A stretch of DNA of 64,000 bases from Rhodopirellula sp. SM50 (GTDB lineage Bacteria; Planctomycetota; Planctomycetia; Pirellulales; Pirellulaceae), in the NCBI RefSeq assembly GCF_002289565.1, contig NZ_NTFY01000060.1:1-64000 (forward strand). Reading direction: 5' to 3'. The translations under genes and the position numbers were made by a program. Below, one piece after another: positions 16,100 through 25,097 of this stretch. Each line of letters opens with the position of its first letter. Within the stretch, counting starts at the first letter, position 1. Under the pieces are notes generated by a model that ran no database searches, was not told where the DNA came from, and saw only the letters and a list, made by a program, of their open reading frames with translations.

Positions 16100-19000
16100 A
16101 TGAACGTCCACCACCAACAAGACTCTGACACGCCGCTTGCCGTGATCGGCATGGCCTGTCGTTTGCCCGGCGCGGACGACTTGGATGAATACTGGTCGCT
16201 GATGATCGAAGGCCGCAGCGCGATCGCGGAATTGCCCCCCGAGCGGTTGGATCAACGACGTTACTACGATCCCGAAATCGGACGCTTCGGCAAAACGTAC
16301 TCCAAGATCGGCGGCATCGTCGGCAACCGCACGGCGCCGATGGAACCGTTTCGTCTCTCGGATCATGACATCGAAAACGCGGACCATTCGCATTTGGATT
16401 TATGTCAGGTCGCCGGTCAGGCGATTCGCGACGCCGGCCTCGATCCGCGCGCCACCGTGTCGACACGAGGCGGGGTGTTCGTCGGCCATCAACGCGGTTC
16501 CAACTTGATCGGCGAATTGACGCTCGGCGTGATGGCCAACCAGGCGATGGATTGTCTGCGGCAAACGGATTACGTTTCGCAAAGGTCCGCTCACGAGCAA
16601 GCCGCCTTGGTCGAGGAAATGGCCCGACGGGTGCGCCGTGATCTGCCCCAGCGACGTCCCGGCGGCGGCCCGTGGTTGGAAAGCTCTGAAGCGTCGCGGC
16701 TGATTTCCAAAGCGTTCGGGCTAGACGGCCCCTGTCTGTCGATCAACGCGGCGTGCAGTTCTTCGCTGGTCGCGCTGGCCGCCGGCGCCCATGCGCTCCA
16801 AATGGGTGACATCGACTTGGCCGTGATCGGCGGGCTGTCTTATTGCAAGCTGGACGCGTTGATCTTGTTTTCGCAAGCACAGACCGTCAGCGGAACCGGA
16901 TCACGTCCGTTTGATGCCGACGCGGACGGACTGGTCGCCGCGGAAGGCTACGTCGTCGCGGTGGTGAAAACGCTCGAACGTGCCTTGGCGGACAAGGATC
17001 CCATTCGCGCGGTGATCCGTGGAATCGGTGTTTCCTCCGACGGCAAAGGCAAGAGCCTCTGGGCGCCGCGGCGTGAAGGTCAGATTGCCGCCGTCCGCCG
17101 CGCCTATTCGGCCGGCGTCGCGCCGGGCTCGGTTCAGTATGTCGAGGCCCACGCGACGTCGACGCCGGTCGGTGATTCGACCGAGATCAACAGCTTGGCC
17201 GAAGCGTTTAACGAGTCGTTCGAGCGGCCCCTGGATCAAAAAATCCCGATCGGCAGCGTGAAAGCCAACATCGGACATACGCTGGAGGCCGCCGGGCTGG
17301 CCGGGCTGATCAAAACGGTCTTGGCGATGCAGCACCGGATGATTCCGCCGGTGATCAATTTGCATCAGCCGAACCCGAAGGTGGATTGGGCGGCTGCGCC
17401 GTTTCAATTGCCGACCAGCGCGATGCCCTGGCCGGATCCGCCGCCGGGCAGCCCCCGGCGGGCGGGCGTCAACGCGTTCGGAATTGGCGGATTGAACGTC
17501 CACGTCGTTCTGGAGGAACACTCGACCGCGACGCCAATCCATTTTCGCTCGCCCGACAACACGTCCTCGGAAGACCGATCGATCGCCGTGGTCGGCGCCG
17601 CACTGCTGACGCCCGGGGCGCGAACGATCACTCAGTTTTGGGATCTGCTGTCGACCCAGCAGGATCCCAAGGTGCCCGTACCGGACGATCGCTGGGATGT
17701 CAGACTGGATCACGGGGATGAAGCCAAGCATTGGGTGGGCGGGTTCATCCAGGATTACCAATACGATTGGCGACGGCATCGCATTCCGCCGAAACAGGTC
17801 GCCAACGCCGACCCACTTCAGTTCATGCTCCTGGACACGGTCGCCCAAGCGCTCGAAGACTCTGGATATGAGTCAAAGCTGGACCACGAACACACCGCGG
17901 TCATCGTCGGTAATCTCGTCGGCGGCGAGGCCAGTTCTCAGCTGCTGGTCGGACTGCGACTGCCGGCGCTCCGGGAGGTCATCGAAACGGTGCTGAGCGA
18001 GAAAGGCGTCCCCGCGGCGCAGATCGCCGAGACGTCTCGGGCGTTTGCCGAGGTGCTGCTCGAACGAATGCCGGCCTTGCTGGACGAAACCGGTGGATTC
18101 AGTAACAGTTCGTTGGCCTCGCGGATCACCAAGACCTATGACCTGATGGGCGGTGCGTTCGCCCTGGACAGCAGCGACAACTCTTCGATCATGGCGGTCA
18201 ACGCAGCCCGAGGGTTCCTGCTGCGGGGCGGGTGCAAGATGGTGATCGCTGCCGGAGCCCAACGTGACCTCGGCCCCCATGCGTTCGAATGTCTCCGCCT
18301 GGCATCGCGGCTGAGTCCGTCCGGTCGTGTCCGATCGCTCGACCAGCACTCCGACGGCATGGCGCCGGGCGAAGGCGTTGCGGTCGTGTTGCTGAAAACA
18401 TTGAGTGACGCGAAAGCCGACGGCGACGAAATTCTGTCGGTGATCCGTGAAATCGGTATCGCGCGTCACGACGATCAACAAACCGCACAGCGACTGGCCA
18501 TCGGCCGCGCCCTGTCGGGAGCGGAGGTCACTGCCGAACAAGTCTCCGCCGTCGAACTTTCCGCCGCCGGTGTTGCCGAGGAGGACCGTGACGAGTTTCA
18601 TGCGATCGCTGAGGCGTACGCCGTGCAGCGAGAGCGACCACTTCACTTGCGCTCACTCGCCGGGCAACTCGGTCACGCCGGCAGCGCAGCGGGAATGATC
18701 GCGCTCATCAAGTCGTCGTTGTCGTTGCAGCACCTCCAATCGCCGGTCGGTTTGCCTGCCGATCAGCCGGTCGACGCCTTGTCCAACCAAGCGTGGTGTG
18801 AGTTGCCTGCCGCGAACCAGGACTTGCCGCTGGTCGATCCCTCCGGTCGCGTCTATTCCGCCCTCAATTCCTACGCCAGGGGCATGGCATGTCACGTCGT
18901 GATCGAGCGGGGACAGCCCGTTTCAAGCACGTCGTCTCAATCCGATCGCGGCAACACGATTCGCTCCGTGTCCAATCCCGATCATGGCTTTCGAAGCTGG

Positions 19001-22000
19001 ATCGGTGAAGCCGACTGTCTGTCCGAACTGATCGACAACGCCAAACAGATTGCCGCGGGCGGGTCCATCGATTCGGCCGCCGCACGTCAGCGCACTGTTT
19101 CCGACGGCACTCTCCGGCACGGACTGGCGATCGTCTATCGATCCGACGACGAACTTCGCAAGCGTGCGGGGCTGTTTGTTTCCCGCCACTGCGACCCCAA
19201 ACGGGCTGCCCTATTTGAAAGCCAAGGCATCTACTGCGTCGAACGAACGCGGCGACCGATGGTGGCGTTCTTGTTTCCAGGTCAAGGATCGCAGTACCCG
19301 TCAATGCTGACGGATCTGGTCCGGGAAAATCCCGTCGCCGCCGCGGCCGCTGCACGCATGGATGACATCTTACAATCCTTGGACTTCCCGAGCTATCGAG
19401 ACCTGGTCGTCGATCATGCCGCTCGCCTTGGAACGGATGTCTGGCGCACACAACTTTCATTGCTGGTCGCCGACTCGATCCAGATGGAAGTCGTCGATGC
19501 GATGGGCATCAAGCCCGATCGAATCTCGGCGCACAGTTATGGAGAGTTCCCGGCATTGGTCGCAGCCGGTGCGTGGGATTTCCGAAACGCGGCGCTGGCG
19601 ACGTTTCATCGTTGTCGGTTGATCACCGAGTCCAAGCAAATCGACGGCGCGATGCTCGCAGTCGACTTGGATCGCAGTGAGACGCAGCAACACTGCAACG
19701 CCTATCCGGGCGAAGTCTTTGTCGCCAACTGCAACAGCGACCGACAAACCGTCATCGCCGGCAGTCGTGGCGCGATCGAGAAGTTAAAAACTCGAATGGT
19801 CGAAGCCGGGGTTCACGCCAAGATTCTGGACGTGCCCCGCCCCTATCACACACCGTTGATGGCGCCGATTCAACCCGCGTTTCGACAGATCCTCGACCAG
19901 CTGGAAATCGCCCCGCCGCGGACTCCGTTGCTGAGCAGTGTCGACAACCGCTACGTCGCCGAACCGGACGCGATCCGCGAAAACCTGGTCCAGCAGTTGG
20001 TGCAGCCGGTACTGTACACCGACCAGATCCGGCGACTGGCCGGCGAAGGCGTGAACGTGCTGTTGGAAATCGGCCCCAACCCGGTTTTGACACGGCTGCA
20101 CGAACAGATCGTCGGCCCAATCGTCGGCGACGAAGTGTTGTGGACCGCGACGGACCACAAAAAGCGTCACCATGGTGAGTCCATGACCCGGCTGGACGCC
20201 GCATTCCGAGCCGCCGGTGTCCCGACCGGCCGGTCGGACGGTATGGAAACGCGGTTGCGGATTGCGGGTGGCACGGATGACGTCCAGTCATCAGTCGGGA
20301 AGGTTGGTGGGCCCGTAGGCTCGCGCCAAACGGCTAATGCACAAACGACATCAGCCGGTTCGCGCCAGCGTCCGGGCAGCGAGAGTGATCTCCAGTCACC
20401 GGCGTCGAACGCCGAAGGGCCCGTAGGCTCGCGCCAAACGGCTGATGCACAAACGACATCAGCCGGTTCGCGCCAGCGTGCGGGCACTGGGGGTGACGTG
20501 CAGGCAACGGCGACGGATTCCGAAGCGGGGCTTCAGCTTTTGTTCTTGGAAGGTTCGCCTCGCGCGATCGGGGCCGCACACGGTCAAGCCATGGCGGTGG
20601 CGATACGCCGCATGCTGGATCGCTACCAAGAGATCGAAACGGGCAAGTTGGGCAGAACACTGCCGGATTTGTCGCTCGCCAAGTCGATGTTGGACAAGCT
20701 GGTCGACGAATCGGCGTCGGAGGAAATGCGTGGGATGGCCGATGCCGCGGGCGTCCCCCTCGGCGCGCTGCTGGAACACAACCTTTACGCCTATCCGGAG
20801 ATCGGCGCCGGTTGCACGCAAATCCTCGCCGGCCGACCATCGCCGACCTCGCGATCGGGCGGACAACCACGCCAGACGCAGTGGCTGCACGGGGCCAACG
20901 AAGACATGCCGCTGGGGCTATTCCTTCGCGACTCGATGCGACGCTGCGTTCAAGTCCGGCGACCGACCGATGGATTGCCGCACCTGCTGTTCTCCGCCGC
21001 AGGCCACGTTTTAGGGATCAACGGCGTCAATGCGGCCGGATTGGTGATCACCGGTTCGATGTTGTTGGACCGGCCCCGCCGCAGCGAAACCCTTGACGGA
21101 CTGCTTCACTCGATCGTCATCCGTCGCGTCCTGGAAACCGCCGAATCGGTCGACGACGCCGTCGACATACTGCGTCGCGCACGCACCACCGGCGGCTGGG
21201 GGATGTGCATTTCAGACGCGTGCGGGAGCGATCCCGCCTATGTCGAATACGATTGCGGAACGTTCCGATCCGAGCGGCTGACTGACCATCACCTGGTCAG
21301 CAATCATGCCCAACTGCTACCGCCCCTCATCGACAAACCCAAGCACTCGCTGTTGCGTCAACAACGGCTCGAATCACTATGGCGGCAGAAAGGCGACGAG
21401 GTTCCGTCGACCGCGATGCTGCAGCGATGGTTGAGGGATCAGTACGACGAAGGCCGTGGTCGGGAAGTCCGCTTTGCGACCATGAACACCATCCGGCGGG
21501 TCGACAACCAGGTCAGCGTTCTGTTTGATGTCCGTTCCGCACGGGCTTGGGCGACGCCGGGCAATCACGCGACCGGGGCGAACGCGAATCAGTTTTTCGA
21601 ACTCGACTTGCAGGCGTTGATCGGACTGCAACCGGGCGGTCGACAACCTCGACCTGTCGTTGCGAGGCCGAATGCCGCGAAGAAATCAGAGTCGACAACC
21701 GACCGAGTGATCTCCTGGCAAGAATTTTCGCAACGCTCCACCGGTGTCGACGACCGATCACCGCTCGATGATGCGGGCAAGGTCTGCAATCGATTCGCAT
21801 TGCGGTGCATCGAAGTTCCGCCCGCTCCCCGGACAGAGGCGTCGACGGCACTCCACGGCGGCGTCGTGTTGCTCGGTGACAACGCCGCTGCCGACACACT
21901 TGCCCAAACGCTGCAAGGTTCAGGCCTGCGCTGTCTGCACCTGCGCCGACTGGACGACGTGGCGGCCGCCGTGTCCGCACTGGAATCCTTTTGCCAGAGC

Positions 22001-24244
22001 GGTGTGCCGACGAACCTGTTCTTGCTGACCGCATGGGATGGAAACGCCGCCGAGGGTGTTTCGACGGAGTGTTGGCAACAACGCCGACAGAGCGGCATGT
22101 TGGCTCCGTATCAAATCTGCCAGCGTTGGCTGAAGCTGTTGGGCGACAACGAGTTAGTCGGCGAGGGAACGATCGTCGGCGGTGTCCGTCTGGGCGGACT
22201 GTTTGGATTTGACGACGGAGTGACCTCGCCCGAAGGTGGATTCTCGACAGGGCTGATCAAGGGTCTGTTGATTGAAATGGGTTTCGCCGCGCAGACTTCG
22301 TTTCGAGCCCGTGTCGTCGATTTTGATGCCGATGCCGAGCCGAGTTTTGTGGCGGCTCGATTGATCGACGAATCCGCCGCGGCAGCCGGACGGACGGCGG
22401 AAATCGCCTATCGCGGCGGCAAACGTCACGCCGTCGCGCCCGTGATCCTGCCCGTCAATCAATTACCCACCCTCAGCCAGGATTTCGGCCGGGTTTGGGT
22501 GATCACCGGCGGCGCCCGAGGCGTTACCGCCAAGATCGCTAAAGCCATCGGTCAGCAATTCGGCGTCAAGCTGCATCTGATCGGATCGAGTCCGATACCG
22601 GAAATCGACGACGGTTGGCGAAACTTGAACCCCGACCAGCGAAAGCAATTACGCGCGGAAGTCGTTCGCAAGGCGCTCGAGGCGGGTGAGGTCCCCATCG
22701 ATGCCTGGTCGCGCGTGGAAAAGGCCTTGGAGATCGACGAAAACCTCCGCGACTTCGCCGAGTCAGGACTGGACGTCAGCTACCACGCCTGTGACGTCAG
22801 CGACCATCGAGCGCTGTCACATTTGTTAGACCAGATCCGTCGAACGGACGGTTCAATCGACGGCATCGTACACGGTGCGGGCTATGAACAGGCGACCCGT
22901 TTTACCAAGAAGAATCTCTCCTCAGTCCAGCGGACGATCGCCTCGAAAGTCGACGGCGCGATCTCGCTGATGGAATTGACACGCCAAGACGACTTGAAAT
23001 TCTTTGCCGCGTTTGCATCCATTTCGGGTCGCTTCGGTGGCGTCGGCCAAACCGATTACTGCTTGGCCAACGAACTGTTGTGCAAACTGGTCAGCTGGTT
23101 TCGCAAGACGCGTCCCGAGGTTCATGCGGTCGCCTTTGATTGGCCCTCGTGGGATGAAGTCGGCATGGCCGTGCGTCCCGAATCTCGACTCGCCAAGACG
23201 CTCGTCGACGCCAAGTACATGCCCGTCGAGGAAGGCGTCGGACACTTCATCGACGAATTGCGACGCGGCTGCCCCGAAGCGGAGGTCTTGATCACCGACT
23301 GGGAACGCTACAAGCGATACTACACCGACCAATACGTCGCTTCCTTCAGCCCCTACCCGATGATCGACCGCGTCCAATGTGGGGATGATCAAAACGGCCG
23401 CAGTATCACGACCTCGCACGTGGTCGATCCTGTCAATAACAGCTTCCTTAGCCAGCACCTGTTGCGCGGCCGACCGATCTTGCCGTTCGTCGCCGCCGCG
23501 GAAGCCTGTGCCGAAGCGGCGAGTCTGCTGACCGGTGGCCGAACGGTGACAACAATCGAAAACTTTCGCATTGCCGAAGCGATGCGGTTCTTTACCGACC
23601 AGCCCCAGGAAATTCGTGTCCGCGCCGAGCGAACCGGTGACCAAGTCCGTTGCTCATTGCTCAGCGATTTTAAAAACCGCAAAGGACAGGTGCTCCGCAA
23701 AGATCGCGTACACGCCGACTGCACCATCCGATCGGACCGGCCCGATGATCGCACGGACGAACCGGTTGACTTTCCCGATGTCCCGTACATTCCGGTCCAC
23801 TACCTGGATCACAAATTGTCGGTGTATCACGGCCCGATCTATCGCCAGCTGGAACAGTTCTATTATTCCCAGCAGCAGTCGTGGGCGAAGATCAGAATTG
23901 CCGACCCGGCGGAGTTTCTTTCGGCCGAACCTGGCGATCGCATCATGCTGCCCTGTGTGCTGATCGATACCTGCGTGTTTTCGGCGGGAGTCCATGAATG
24001 GACGATTGACCGAACGGCGATCGCACTGCCGCATTCGATCGAGCGATTGCGGATGTTCACGCCACCGGTGGTCGGTGAGCAGGTCACCGCCCGGATCGTC
24101 CCGCTCGAATCGACCGACAAACACGCGACGTTCAACATCGACGTCTGGGACCAACACGGACAACCGGTGCTGCAGATCGAAAACTATCGCGCAAATGTGC
24201 TTGTTGCGACGATCCCACTCGATCGCGCACAATCCACAAATTGA
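16100..24244 (+). CDS. Multidomain polyketide/fatty-acid synthase with embedded Ntn-hydrolase (PKS2)
   Basis: From the ATG at 16100 (GCGGAG about 8 bases upstream; an in-frame GTG at 16061 is less likely) the protein has 2714 residues. Domains: ketosynthase (about 10-465; Cys219, His351, His393); chain-length-factor-like ketosynthase (about 494-885; nucleophile replaced, Asn694 in SSDNSS); acyltransferase (about 1054-1344; Ser1146 in AHSYGE); a linker with two repeat copies (about 1400-1465); a C45-type Ntn-hydrolase domain (about 1475-1830; Cys1572 in GAGCTQ, NED at 1600-1602); a structural plus catalytic ketoreductase (about 1890-2420; Ser2307, Tyr2320); and a C-terminal hotdog dehydratase (about 2430-2705; His2453 in HLLRGRPILP, Asp2623). 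No ACP is present, so it must act in trans on the ACPs of PKS1. Extension, ketoreduction and dehydration follow from family knowledge; the role of the Ntn domain is unknown. Confidence 0.92.
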   Translation: MNVHHQQDSDTPLAVIGMACRLPGADDLDEYWSLMIEGRSAIAELPPERLDQRRYYDPEIGRFGKTYSKIGGIVGNRTAPMEPFRLSDHDIENADHSHLDLCQVAGQAIRDAGLDPRATVSTRGGVFVGHQRGSNLIGELTLGVMANQAMDCLRQTDYVSQRSAHEQAALVEEMARRVRRDLPQRRPGGGPWLESSEASRLISKAFGLDGPCLSINAACSSSLVALAAGAHALQMGDIDLAVIGGLSYCKLDALILFSQAQTVSGTGSRPFDADADGLVAAEGYVVAVVKTLERALADKDPIRAVIRGIGVSSDGKGKSLWAPRREGQIAAVRRAYSAGVAPGSVQYVEAHATSTPVGDSTEINSLAEAFNESFERPLDQKIPIGSVKANIGHTLEAAGLAGLIKTVLAMQHRMIPPVINLHQPNPKVDWAAAPFQLPTSAMPWPDPPPGSPRRAGVNAFGIGGLNVHVVLEEHSTATPIHFRSPDNTSSEDRSIAVVGAALLTPGARTITQFWDLLSTQQDPKVPVPDDRWDVRLDHGDEAKHWVGGFIQDYQYDWRRHRIPPKQVANADPLQFMLLDTVAQALEDSGYESKLDHEHTAVIVGNLVGGEASSQLLVGLRLPALREVIETVLSEKGVPAAQIAETSRAFAEVLLERMPALLDETGGFSNSSLASRITKTYDLMGGAFALDSSDNSSIMAVNAARGFLLRGGCKMVIAAGAQRDLGPHAFECLRLASRLSPSGRVRSLDQHSDGMAPGEGVAVVLLKTLSDAKADGDEILSVIREIGIARHDDQQTAQRLAIGRALSGAEVTAEQVSAVELSAAGVAEEDRDEFHAIAEAYAVQRERPLHLRSLAGQLGHAGSAAGMIALIKSSLSLQHLQSPVGLPADQPVDALSNQAWCELPAANQDLPLVDPSGRVYSALNSYARGMACHVVIERGQPVSSTSSQSDRGNTIRSVSNPDHGFRSWIGEADCLSELIDNAKQIAAGGSIDSAAARQRTVSDGTLRHGLAIVYRSDDELRKRAGLFVSRHCDPKRAALFESQGIYCVERTRRPMVAFLFPGQGSQYPSMLTDLVRENPVAAAAAARMDDILQSLDFPSYRDLVVDHAARLGTDVWRTQLSLLVADSIQMEVVDAMGIKPDRISAHSYGEFPALVAAGAWDFRNAALATFHRCRLITESKQIDGAMLAVDLDRSETQQHCNAYPGEVFVANCNSDRQTVIAGSRGAIEKLKTRMVEAGVHAKILDVPRPYHTPLMAPIQPAFRQILDQLEIAPPRTPLLSSVDNRYVAEPDAIRENLVQQLVQPVLYTDQIRRLAGEGVNVLLEIGPNPVLTRLHEQIVGPIVGDEVLWTATDHKKRHHGESMTRLDAAFRAAGVPTGRSDGMETRLRIAGGTDDVQSSVGKVGGPVGSRQTANAQTTSAGSRQRPGSESDLQSPASNAEGPVGSRQTADAQTTSAGSRQRAGTGGDVQATATDSEAGLQLLFLEGSPRAIGAAHGQAMAVAIRRMLDRYQEIETGKLGRTLPDLSLAKSMLDKLVDESASEEMRGMADAAGVPLGALLEHNLYAYPEIGAGCTQILAGRPSPTSRSGGQPRQTQWLHGANEDMPLGLFLRDSMRRCVQVRRPTDGLPHLLFSAAGHVLGINGVNAAGLVITGSMLLDRPRRSETLDGLLHSIVIRRVLETAESVDDAVDILRRARTTGGWGMCISDACGSDPAYVEYDCGTFRSERLTDHHLVSNHAQLLPPLIDKPKHSLLRQQRLESLWRQKGDEVPSTAMLQRWLRDQYDEGRGREVRFATMNTIRRVDNQVSVLFDVRSARAWATPGNHATGANANQFFELDLQALIGLQPGGRQPRPVVARPNAAKKSESTTDRVISWQEFSQRSTGVDDRSPLDDAGKVCNRFALRCIEVPPAPRTEASTALHGGVVLLGDNAAADTLAQTLQGSGLRCLHLRRLDDVAAAVSALESFCQSGVPTNLFLLTAWDGNAAEGVSTECWQQRRQSGMLAPYQICQRWLKLLGDNELVGEGTIVGGVRLGGLFGFDDGVTSPEGGFSTGLIKGLLIEMGFAAQTSFRARVVDFDADAEPSFVAARLIDESAAAAGRTAEIAYRGGKRHAVAPVILPVNQLPTLSQDFGRVWVITGGARGVTAKIAKAIGQQFGVKLHLIGSSPIPEIDDGWRNLNPDQRKQLRAEVVRKALEAGEVPIDAWSRVEKALEIDENLRDFAESGLDVSYHACDVSDHRALSHLLDQIRRTDGSIDGIVHGAGYEQATRFTKKNLSSVQRTIASKVDGAISLMELTRQDDLKFFAAFASISGRFGGVGQTDYCLANELLCKLVSWFRKTRPEVHAVAFDWPSWDEVGMAVRPESRLAKTLVDAKYMPVEEGVGHFIDELRRGCPEAEVLITDWERYKRYYTDQYVASFSPYPMIDRVQCGDDQNGRSITTSHVVDPVNNSFLSQHLLRGRPILPFVAAAEACAEAASLLTGGRTVTTIENFRIAEAMRFFTDQPQEIRVRAERTGDQVRCSLLSDFKNRKGQVLRKDRVHADCTIRSDRPDDRTDEPVDFPDVPYIPVHYLDHKLSVYHGPIYRQLEQFYYSQQQSWAKIRIADPAEFLSAEPGDRIMLPCVLIDTCVFSAGVHEWTIDRTAIALPHSIERLRMFTPPVVGEQVTARIVPLESTDKHATFNIDVWDQHGQPVLQIENYRANVLVATIPLDRAQSTN
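20311..20485. repeat. Two family B repeats in tandem inside PKS2
   Basis: Copies at 20311-20377 and 20419-20485 are 108 bp apart, so the duplication keeps the frame (36 codons). Each is the reverse complement of the intergenic copy at 8594-8662. They translate as GPVGSRQTANAQTTSAGSRQ and a near-identical second unit, in the linker between the acyltransferase and the Ntn-hydrolase domain. Confidence 0.85.
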
Positions 24245-24335
24245 CGCGCGAACAGAGTTGCAGAGCTGCCGCTTTGCGGCAACCTGTTGTGGTCGGCTAG
24301 ACTGGTGATCAGACCGACCACCCACGGATGTTGCC

Positions 24336-24533
24336 ATGAATGATTTTGCGGGGCCAAACGAACATGAGATCGAAGTGGTCGGGATCGATGCCCGCGGGGG
24401 AGATGACCAGATCGTTGTCGACTTCGGGGAGAACGCGGCCATGCAAGTTCATCTCAACGGCGGATCAGTGGACCTGGGGTTACGCCCGGATTCGCTGGGG
24501 CTCATCCGGTCTCACCCCAGGCTATGTTGTTGA
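24336..24533 (+). CDS. Possible small hypothetical protein
   Basis: An open frame of 65 codons starts MNDFAGPNEHEIEVVGIDAR. The first 50 residues have a balanced, acidic, protein-like composition (GGDDQIVVDFGENAAMQVHL), unlike the translated repeats around it. No ribosome site and no family are recognised, and the C-terminus (RSHPRLCC) looks like read-through. It may be a small real gene or chance. Confidence 0.3.
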   Translation: MNDFAGPNEHEIEVVGIDARGGDDQIVVDFGENAAMQVHLNGGSVDLGLRPDSLGLIRSHPRLCC

Positions 24534-24637
24534 TCGCCTTTGGCGAACCGAACCGAGTGAATCTTGATCCACCACGGAACAAGAACGACCAAAGTCTTAA
24601 CCGGCACAACGCATGAAATCGCGGGCATTCTGCGCAG

Positions 24638-24910
24638 CCCAGGCTCCGCCTGGGAACACCTTGTCTTGGAGGCTCTGCCTGGGTTCTGCAAAATCTCTCC
24701 GTTGAAATGTGCATTCGTTCGCAGAATTTTGGCGGTTTCAATTCCCTTGGGGACTTCGTGGGATCAGCCGTTTGGCGCCAGCCTACGGGCCCTCCGTTGT
24801 TGCCGAGGCCCGAACGCTTGCGCGAATCGGCTGATGTCAATCGTGTTTTTGATTCCCAACCGCTCCATGTTCATCGTTGCACGTTCCCAGGCGGAGCCTG
24901 GGGACGAGTC
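24638..24910. repeat. Repeat-rich gap between the lipid operon and the kinase gene
   Basis: Dispersed motifs of the form AGGCTCCGCCTGGGAA occur at about 24641-24656 and, inverted, at about 24887-24905; a family B element lies between them. A related motif occurs at 41678-41790. I find no convincing gene in 24534-25046. Confidence 0.55.
24762..24838. repeat. Family B repeat, half-sites in the opposite order
   Basis: ATCAGCCGTTTGGCGCCAGC (24763-24782) comes first, then a spacer, then GAACGCTTGCGCGAATCGGC (24812-24831). The order is the reverse of the copy at 8594-8662, as expected if half-sites alternate in a longer array. Confidence 0.7.
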
Positions 24911-25046
24911 GCTTGGCCCGCGGTTAGCGCCGTCGGCACGCGAACTTGGCGGTATCGGGGACGCCGCGCGAAACGGCCAATGCCGTAGAAGGCACCCGTA
25001 AGTGGACAGTGGTTTCGGCGGTCGGGCGAACCTCCCGGCGCAAACG

Positions 25047-25074
25047 TTGGTCATGACAACCGGTTCGCTATAAT
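25047..25074 (+). promoter_or_regulatory. Sigma70-like promoter upstream of the kinase gene
   Basis: TTGGTC (25047-25052) and a perfect TATAAT (25069-25074) are separated by 16 bases. The start codon of the kinase gene is 23 bases after the -10 box, so the leader would be very short. Confidence 0.6.
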
Positions 25075-25097
25075 GGCTGCTGCGGGGGAATGCGAAG

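Noticed and set aside
16061-16100. GTG at 16061 as the PKS2 start
   Set aside because: The ATG at 16100 has a better-placed ribosome site and begins close to the ketosynthase domain.
8862-24244. Reading the operon as a standard PUFA (EPA/DHA) synthase
   Set aside because: There is no PfaD-type reductase, no tandem multi-ACP array and no paired FabA-like dehydratases, while an alpha-oxoamine synthase and an Ntn domain are present.
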